13,193 nucleotides of DNA from CAIWXH01 sp964555675 (GTDB lineage: Bacteria > Chloroflexota > Chloroflexia > Chloroflexales > Chloroflexaceae). Both the position numbers and the translations under genes were made by a program. Numbering within the stretch: the stretch's first letter is position 1; each line of letters begins with the position of its first letter. The notes under the pieces are model-generated. The model did not search any database. It saw nothing but the letters and a program-made list of their open reading frames with translations, and had not been told where the DNA came from. Shown piece by piece: positions 8,801-13,193 of this stretch. The DNA lies in contig CAZKTU010000189.1 of assembly GCA_964555675.1 (NCBI GenBank), positions 1 to 13,193 of the forward strand, in the 5' to 3' direction.

Positions 8801-10708
8801 ATCTTCGACGCGGCGGGCGCCCTGGTCTATGTGAACCCCGCCCTCGAGCAGATCCTGCACATGGACCGCGACGGCCTCTTGCGCGGCGAGCACCTCTTGC
8901 GCCAGTATCTGCGGCCAGACGGTTCGCCGCGACCGCCCGAGGAGCTGGTGCGCAATCGCGTGTTCCGCGATCACAAGCCGATCACCAATCAGATCAACGG
9001 CTTCGCCGGCGAGACGGGCGAGGTCTACTGGACGAGTGTGAGCGCGGTGCCGCTCGACTTCCCCGACTGGCGCGTGGTGATCGTCACCACCGACATTACT
9101 CAGCAGAAGCAGGCCGAGCAGGCCCTCAAGGCGATTGACCAGCAGCGCGAGGCCATCCTGCAGACGATGGGCGAGGGGGTGCTGGCGATTCGGCCTGACG
9201 GCGAGCTTGTAGTCATGAACGCCAGAGCGCGCGAGCTGATCCAGATCGAACCGCAGCTCGCCCTCGGCAGCATCGCCGACAAGAGCCTGGCGGCCGGACT
9301 GCTCCCGCTCGACCCGGCCGGGCAGCCCCTCCCGTCGTGCGAGGCGCCCATTGCGCGAGTGCTGCGCGGCGAGCGCTTCAGCAACCTGGAGGTACATGTG
9401 CAGGCCGCAGGCGAGGGCGCCAGCCGCTGGCTGGCCGTCAGCGGCACGCCGGTGCTCGACGCCGAGGGCAAGCTCATCCTGGCTGTCGTGACGGCCCGCG
9501 ACATCACCGAGCGGAAGCGCGACGCGGCGGCCCTGGCGGCCCATAGCGAGGCCCAGAGCAAGACCAACGCCGAGCTGACCCGCGCCCTGCGGCTCAAGGA
9601 CGAGTTCCTGGCTATGATGAGCCACGAGCTACGCACGCCGCTCAATGTGATCCTGGGTATCGCCGAGGCCCTCGCCGAGGATCTGTACGGGCCGATCGGC
9701 GAGCAGCAGCAGCAGGCCCTGGGCACGCTGATGCAGAGCGGGCGCCACCTGCTGGCCATGCTCGCCGACATCCTCGACCTGGCCCACATCGAGGCGGGCC
9801 AGACGATCCTCGAGGCGCAGCCAATCGATGTCGATATCCTCGCGCAGACGGCGCTGCAGTTCATCTATGGCCCCGCCAGAGCCAAGGGGATCAGGCTCAT
9901 ACGCACCGTGGCCAACGGCATCGAGGGGCTGCAGGCCGACGAGCGCCGCCTGACCCAGATTCTGATCAACCTGCTCGACAACGCCGTCAAGTTCACCCCC
10001 CACGGCGGCACGGTCGGCCTGGAGATCAACGCCGAGGCCGAGCGCGAGCTGATCACCTTCACGGTCTGGGACACCGGCATCGGCATCGCCGAGCAGGACT
10101 ACGAGCGCCTGTTCCAGCCCTTCACCCAGGTCGACGGGCGGCTCTCGCGGCAGTACGGCGGGGTCGGCCTGGGCCTGAGTCTGGTGCGCCGGCTGGCCGA
10201 CCTGCACGGCGGCAGCATCAGCCTCGAGAGTACGCCGGGCCAGGGCAGCCGCTTCACCCTCAGCCTGCCCTGGGTCGCCGCCGACAATGTTGCCCCGCAG
10301 ACGGTCGCACGCCCCGCGCCCGGTCCCCCGACCTGGGCGCGCCCGCCCCGCGTGGTGCTCGCCGAGGATCACGAGCCGACCTTGCAGTTCTACGCCGAGC
10401 TCCTGCGCGCACAGGGGTGCGAGGTGACCACGGCCCGCACCGGCGACCAGGCCCTGAGCCAGGTGCGGGCGGCCCGCCCCGATGTGGTGGTGCTCGATGT
10501 CCAGATGCCGGGCATGGACGGCCTGACGGCGATGCGGCAGATCCGGGCCGACTCCGCCCTGGCCGGGACGCCGATCATCGCCCTGACCGCCCTGGCGATG
10601 CCCGGCGACCGCGAGCGCTGCCTTGAGGCCGGCGCCCAGGCCTACCTCGCCAAGCCCGTCGGCCTGCGCCTGCTGCTCAAGGCGATCGGCGACGTGCTCG
10701 CGACCTAG
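5843..10708 (+). CDS. Soluble hybrid sensor histidine kinase, REC-PAS2-GAF-PAS5-HisKA-HATPase-REC
   Basis: This 1621-residue protein has no hydrophobic segment long enough for a membrane span, so it should sense cytosolic signals. Order: N-terminal receiver (about 6-125; Asp16/Asp17, Asp59, Thr85, Lys107), PAS 155-270, PAS 276-390, GAF 396-575, and five PAS units at about 583-710, 714-838, 842-965, 970-1092 and 1099-1228. HisKA has MMSHELRTPLN with His1261. HATPase_c has LINLLDNAVKFT (Asn1380), DTGIGI (1410-1415) and GGVGLGL (1439-1445). The C-terminal receiver (about 1503-1619) has Glu1508/Asp1509, Asp1552 in VLDVQMPGMDG, Thr1582 and Lys1604. Several PAS units end in D[IV]T linkers. The ATG follows GAGGGG by six bases. 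The signal is not deducible: no haem or flavin motif was recognised with confidence. No output regulator is adjacent, so a phosphorelay to a distant HPt protein or regulator is likely. The next gene is convergent. Confidence 0.95.
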   Translation: MEPPALHLLVVAAAPDDRRTLRQLLELADPTLFTIAESDAAEPALLAQQARAADCVLLDELPAATTVAVLATLREHSPAPVILMTQGADEARAVELLHHGAHDYLVKETLSAPRLRLSIQQAVAAARFAHEREQWHTLLAAAQRRAAELVAGEQRFQAIIEHSLEATVLIGLDRRISYVSPRITALLGYAPATFAAVRASGLCHPDDRPALDAFIAALLARPDATARVSTRLRHQNGSWRWFDQRGNNQSHIPAIGAIIVSLHDVTEHVQATQGLQAQARVLDHAQVLVLDMERRIVLWTSGAELLFGYTRSEALGRVAHELLQTSFPEPLAQISAALQADGRWSGKLTHHTRGGHAVTVAAQLTLDYDEHGRPQRIIEANTDLTAYTRAEADLQRAARRLQILADASEAFTAAAADVPKVLDRIAHYTADALGAGCIIRLRGEDRDWLEAVTVYDPDPQVHAVAQVSLLGSRVHLDDAGSVGIVARNGQPLLLPEIDPADFRKAVPPELGAALAHRPPHTMIIVLLRAHGQILGTLSITRHDPEQSTFSHDDLTLAQDLADRAGLALANARLYRELEAAEQAAAAAFARLEALVNSAPNGIAYLDRDLRYQLVNPSLAALNHRTPAAHIGLTLAEVVPTLIHWLEPLVREAIATGRPAPNFELRGRPSPKDELVRDWLVGAFPVSGPSGEVAGVGLTLTDVTPIKRTQAALRVSEERFKQLAEHAPDVIYRYKLEPDPKVEYVSPAIERLTGYPREAFYENPGLNISLVHPDDMALIAQMFTGAASEAQPLVIRWIRKDGAIIWTEQRSWLVFDEGGQPVALEGIARDITQRQQAEEALRDSQQNLMALIENTDGNIWSVDAEHRLIVGNSLFQRNIRQSLGRDLLMGERFVAPDAPQEEQERWRAYFDRALAGERFSVELTSTIGPNQYIVDYRFSPIRTSTGAITGVTVFSRDITAKRRADQALYETERKLGALFGLLPIGISIFDAAGALVYVNPALEQILHMDRDGLLRGEHLLRQYLRPDGSPRPPEELVRNRVFRDHKPITNQINGFAGETGEVYWTSVSAVPLDFPDWRVVIVTTDITQQKQAEQALKAIDQQREAILQTMGEGVLAIRPDGELVVMNARARELIQIEPQLALGSIADKSLAAGLLPLDPAGQPLPSCEAPIARVLRGERFSNLEVHVQAAGEGASRWLAVSGTPVLDAEGKLILAVVTARDITERKRDAAALAAHSEAQSKTNAELTRALRLKDEFLAMMSHELRTPLNVILGIAEALAEDLYGPIGEQQQQALGTLMQSGRHLLAMLADILDLAHIEAGQTILEAQPIDVDILAQTALQFIYGPARAKGIRLIRTVANGIEGLQADERRLTQILINLLDNAVKFTPHGGTVGLEINAEAERELITFTVWDTGIGIAEQDYERLFQPFTQVDGRLSRQYGGVGLGLSLVRRLADLHGGSISLESTPGQGSRFTLSLPWVAADNVAPQTVARPAPGPPTWARPPRVVLAEDHEPTLQFYAELLRAQGCEVTTARTGDQALSQVRAARPDVVVLDVQMPGMDGLTAMRQIRADSALAGTPIIALTALAMPGDRERCLEAGAQAYLAKPVGLRLLLKAIGDVLAT

Positions 10709-10760
10709 GCCGCCCTGGAGGCTCCCCGAGTACTGACAGCGAGAGGTCCTTTGCCAGTTC

Positions 10761-10830
10761 TGACCAAAGACCAAGGACCAAGGCCGGGCTCCTGCTGGGT
10801 GGTTGGTCTTTGGTCTTTCGTCGTTGGTCG
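10761..10830. repeat. Inverted array of nGACCAA heptads between convergent genes
   Basis: Left arm: TGACCAA, AGACCAA, GGACCAA in tandem (10761-10781). Right arm, read on the - strand: CGACCAA, CGACGAA, AGACCAA, AGACCAA (10830 down to 10803). Within this, GACCAAAGACCAA (10762-10774) pairs perfectly with TTGGTCTTTGGTC (10803-10815) across a 28-base loop. The position, between the stops of two genes facing each other, suits a two-way terminator. The seven-base period with a variable first base is more than a terminator needs and suggests an amplified short tandem repeat. Confidence 0.8.
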
Positions 10831-10851
10831 CAACCAGACCGGCACTGCCGC

Positions 10852-11895
10852 TCAATACAGCGCCTCCAGGTCGAGCACGTTGCGCAGCGGCGCCCCGTCG
10901 AGGTAGCGCCGCAGATTGTCGCAGAACAGCTCGGTCAGGCGCCCGTTCTCGCGGTCGCTGGTGCTGGCCGAGTGCGGGCTGATCAACACATTGGGCAGCG
11001 CCCAGAGGGGGCTCGTCGGGGGTAGCGGCTCTACCTCGAACACGTCGAGGGCCGCGCCGCCCAGGCGCCCCTCGCGCAGGGCCGCCACGAGGGCCGCCTC
11101 GTCGACCAGCGAGCCGCGGCCGATGTTGATCAGCACGGCGCCCCGGGGCAGCAGGGCGAGCTGCGCGGCGCCGAGCATGCCCTCGGTCGCGTCGGTGTGG
11201 GGGGCGATCAGGACCAGGTACTCCGAGCGCCGCAGCACCGCGTCGAGCTGCGCGGGCCCGTAGAGCTCGTCGCAGCCCAGCTCGGCGGGCTCGAAGCCGG
11301 CCACGCTCCGCTTGACGCCCAGGACAGTCATGCCCAGGGCCTGGCCGAGGCGGGCCACAGCGACCCCGACGCGCCCCACGCCGACCACCCCCAGGGTTCG
11401 CCCCGCCAGGTCGGTCGCGCCGAAGCGCTCCCAGCGCCCCTCGGCCTGAAGCCGCTGCATCTGCCAGGCGTTGCGCGCGAACATGAGCATAGCCATGGCG
11501 CAGAACTCGGCCAGGGGGCGGGCGTGGACGCCGCTCGCCGTGGTGAAGACCACCCCGGGCATACGCTCGCCGTAGCCCATGCGGCGCACGAACTGCCCGA
11601 TGCCCGCGCTCGAGGCCTGGACCCAGCGCAGCCGCGGGGCCAGGGCGGGGAGCTCCTGGCGGTTGGTCTGATCGAAGTCGAAGAGCACCTCGGCCTCGGC
11701 CAGGAGCGCGCGCCAGCGAGCCTCGTCGGCTGAGCTGCGGGCGATCGTGGCGCTGTGGTCGGCCGGGTAGCGCGGCGAGCCCAGCAGCGCCGGCTCGTAG
11801 GCCACGCGCAGCCGGGGATCGACGGCCCTGATCCGCTCGACGTGCTCGGGCTCGAGGTAGGAGGCGATCAGGACGTTCACGGTGGGCGCGCTCAT
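10852..11895 (-). CDS. D-2-hydroxyacid dehydrogenase (GhrA/SerA-like family)
   Basis: This enzyme oxidises or reduces a D-2-hydroxyacid/2-oxoacid pair (for example glyoxylate, hydroxypyruvate or phosphoglycerate types) with NAD(P). It has 347 residues, normal for the family. The Rossmann motif GVGRVG is at 172-177; the second strand ends VKR (194-196), where NAD enzymes usually have Asp, so NADP(H) is the likely cofactor. The catalytic set is Arg260 in INIGRGSLVDE, Glu289 in DVFEVEP and His308 in SPHSAS. The N-terminal substrate half carries WVQASSAGIGQF (91-102). I chose the ATG at 11895, preceded by GAGGAT on the - strand. The frame continues upstream but would overlap the preceding gene by 121 bases. 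That gene (DUF885) ends 35 bases upstream, so the two are probably cotranscribed. The exact substrate is unknown. Confidence 0.93.
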   Translation of the reverse strand: MSAPTVNVLIASYLEPEHVERIRAVDPRLRVAYEPALLGSPRYPADHSATIARSSADEARWRALLAEAEVLFDFDQTNRQELPALAPRLRWVQASSAGIGQFVRRMGYGERMPGVVFTTASGVHARPLAEFCAMAMLMFARNAWQMQRLQAEGRWERFGATDLAGRTLGVVGVGRVGVAVARLGQALGMTVLGVKRSVAGFEPAELGCDELYGPAQLDAVLRRSEYLVLIAPHTDATEGMLGAAQLALLPRGAVLINIGRGSLVDEAALVAALREGRLGGAALDVFEVEPLPPTSPLWALPNVLISPHSASTSDRENGRLTELFCDNLRRYLDGAPLRNVLDLEALY

Positions 11896-11930
11896 GGTAG
11901 ATCCTCGCTGCACGCGGAGCTTGCAAACCG

Positions 11931-13106
11931 TCAGGCGAACATGGCGACCGATTGGGGCGAGTGCATACGGCCGTAGAGGAAGCTCAGGAATGCGCCCCGG
12001 CGCTCGGGGGGGACGCGCTGGTAGACCGGGGTGACCGAGGCGCCGCCCCACCAGTAGGACCAGATCAGGGCGCTGCGTTCGGGCGCGGTGATGAAGCGCA
12101 TGCGGTTGTCGACCCAGCCCTCGCCGCCGACCAGGGCGTTGTTATGCAGCCAGTCGCGCACCGCGGCCTCGCCCTGCCCTTCGGCGTGCAACCGCCAGGC
12201 GGCCACGGTGCCGATCCCCGCGCGGTAGCGGGTCAGCAGCTCGGCCAGGCGGTCGTCGTCGCTCGTCATCCAGTCGAGCAGGTACATCCCGTTGTCGGCG
12301 ATGCCCTCGAAGGGCGACGAGCTGGCGCTATTGACGATCGAGAGCAGCCCGTCGGCCGCGGCCCGGCCCTCGGCGTACCAGGTCTCGCGCAGCTTGAACT
12401 GCAGATAGTGGCCGGGGTAGCCCTCGTGGACGGCCAGGTGCTTGAGGCCGGGGCGGGTGTAGATCGGGTCGAGGTTGAGCTCGATCGTGCGCTGCAGGTA
12501 GTCGCAGCGGGCGTTGTAGGGCACACCGCGCACAGTGCCGACCCGCATCCCGTCGCTTTTGGGGGCGGGGATGGGCATACGCTCGGCGGTGCGCTCCCAG
12601 GCCTCGTCGAGCAGCTCGGTGAGGGTCGCGGCCACCTCGTCGGCGGGCGTCAGGTTGCGCGCTTGCCAGGCGGAGCACTGGGCCGCGAGGTCGCCGCTGT
12701 AGCCCATCGTCGTCAGCAGAGCGCGCATCTCGGCGCGCAGCCCGTCGAGTTCAGCCGCGCTGGCGGGGGCGGCCGGCACGTGCAGGAAGCCGCTCAGCTG
12801 CTCGCCGAAGCTCAGGGCGCCCTGGCGCCAGCGGCAGACGGCCATGGTCGATTGGCAGAGCTGGGTGTAGTAGCGCCTGCGGTCGGGCTCGGGGAGCGTG
12901 GCGGCGCGGGCCGCGAGCTCGGCGAAGCGGGCGTGGGCCGCGGTGTAGTCGGCGAAGGGCTCGGGGCGGTGGCCGGTGGACATGTTGACCACCACCAGGC
13001 CATCGGCGTCGCCTGCCTCGCGCCGGTAGAGGGCGTCGATGCCGAGCAGGGCCGTGGCGGCCGCCTCGCCGTAAGCCAGGGTGGCGTCGCTGAGCGTATC
13101 CTCCAT
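11931..13106 (-). CDS. DUF885-family putative zinc metallopeptidase, short form
   Basis: This is a predicted soluble metallohydrolase; no signal peptide or membrane segment is visible. The key motif is LAVHEGYPGHYLQFKLRE (224-241), giving His227, Glu228 and His233 in the spacing typical of DUF885 (HExxPGH). Glu267 in PFEGIADNG is the likely third metal ligand, matching the family's downstream EG(W/I)A block. The reading frame is intact with a helical C-terminal half. At 391 residues it is shorter than the common DUF885 proteins (about 550-600), lacking much of the N-terminal part, so it belongs to a compact branch or is a reduced form. The start at 13106 is backed by AGGAG on the - strand at normal distance. 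Substrate and biological role are unknown. A 9-base repeat lies upstream, and the dehydrogenase follows after 35 bases, suggesting a shared transcript. Confidence 0.87.
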   Translation of the reverse strand: MEDTLSDATLAYGEAAATALLGIDALYRREAGDADGLVVVNMSTGHRPEPFADYTAAHARFAELAARAATLPEPDRRRYYTQLCQSTMAVCRWRQGALSFGEQLSGFLHVPAAPASAAELDGLRAEMRALLTTMGYSGDLAAQCSAWQARNLTPADEVAATLTELLDEAWERTAERMPIPAPKSDGMRVGTVRGVPYNARCDYLQRTIELNLDPIYTRPGLKHLAVHEGYPGHYLQFKLRETWYAEGRAAADGLLSIVNSASSSPFEGIADNGMYLLDWMTSDDDRLAELLTRYRAGIGTVAAWRLHAEGQGEAAVRDWLHNNALVGGEGWVDNRMRFITAPERSALIWSYWWGGASVTPVYQRVPPERRGAFLSFLYGRMHSPQSVAMFA

Positions 13107-13136
13107 CGGGAAGCTCCTAAAGGGTTTTATGTTTTA

Positions 13137-13163
13137 CCACGAAGACCACGAAGAGCGCGAAGG
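13137..13163. repeat. Tandem 9-base repeat upstream of the DUF885 gene
   Basis: CCACGAAGA occurs twice exactly (13137-13145, 13146-13154), followed by the degenerate copy GCGCGAAGG (13155-13163). It lies 31 bases upstream of the DUF885 start, beside an AT-rich run (13118-13136) that could hold the promoter, though no clear -35/-10 pair can be named. ACCACGAAGA-type repeats are familiar from intergenic DNA of many environmental bacteria. Confidence 0.65.
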
Positions 13164-13193
13164 GCCTGACTATGTTCAGCGCTCAGGTTGAAC

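Noticed and set aside
9629..11926. 765-codon - strand frame spanning the kinase end, the heptad array and the dehydrogenase
   Set aside because: It is out of frame with the dehydrogenase, Arg/Ala/Gly-rich, and reads through the intergenic repeat; it is a shadow of two genuine genes.
11896..12051. 52-residue N-terminal extension of the dehydrogenase
   Set aside because: It overlaps the DUF885 coding end by 121 bases and is Arg/Pro-rich; the ATG at 11895 begins at the family's normal first strand.
11952..13169. 405-codon + strand frame opposite the DUF885 gene
   Set aside because: Gly/Val/Ala-rich with no recognisable domain; the opposite strand has HEGYPGH and a Shine-Dalgarno at its start.
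13174..13193. GTTCA...TGAAC inverted repeat at the right edge
   Set aside because: Only five paired bases with a ten-base loop, and cut by the window end; too weak to call.

Overview
The window is very GC-rich, with strong G/C preference at third codon positions, and tightly packed with bacterial genes. Long open frames antisense to the real genes are a by-product of this composition. Soluble multi-PAS hybrid kinases, short phased intergenic repeats and G/C-run hairpins fit a free-living, metabolically versatile bacterium. My best guess is Chloroflexota (Chloroflexia-like), but this is a feel for genome style, not proof: there is no rRNA or marker gene here.

Left part (1-5585, + strand). About 190 bases of clearly lower GC hold a near-perfect sigma-70-type promoter and Shine-Dalgarno for ppdK (pyruvate, phosphate dikinase), and possibly the last 60 codons of another gene. 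After ppdK comes a pair of G/C-rich hairpins that looks like a mobile or extragenic repeat. Next is a full-length Ada protein (methyl-phosphotriester sensor, AraC regulator and O6-methylguanine-DNA methyltransferase) whose leader carries an AAT-N6-GCAA site like the E. coli Ada box. Seven bases after ada, and sharing its stop codon with the ribosome-binding site, is a malonyl-CoA-synthetase-like acyl-CoA ligase. This suggests an alkylation-responsive ada-ligase operon.

Middle (5586-10708, + strand). A 257-base spacer leads to a 1621-residue soluble hybrid histidine kinase: REC - PAS - PAS - GAF - five PAS - HisKA - HATPase - REC. All catalytic residues appear intact. No partner regulator lies beside it.

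Right part (10709-13193, - strand). Between convergent genes sits an inverted array of nGACCAA heptads. Then, read leftward from 13106, come a short DUF885 putative metallopeptidase (HEGYPGH) and, 35 bases later, a D-2-hydroxyacid dehydrogenase with a likely NADP-type cofactor pocket, probably one transcription unit. A 9-base tandem repeat lies upstream of this pair.

No tRNA, rRNA, CRISPR array, transposase or phage gene was seen. The most unusual points are the possible Ada autoregulatory operon that includes an acyl-CoA ligase, the heptad inverted array, and the architecture of the large kinase.
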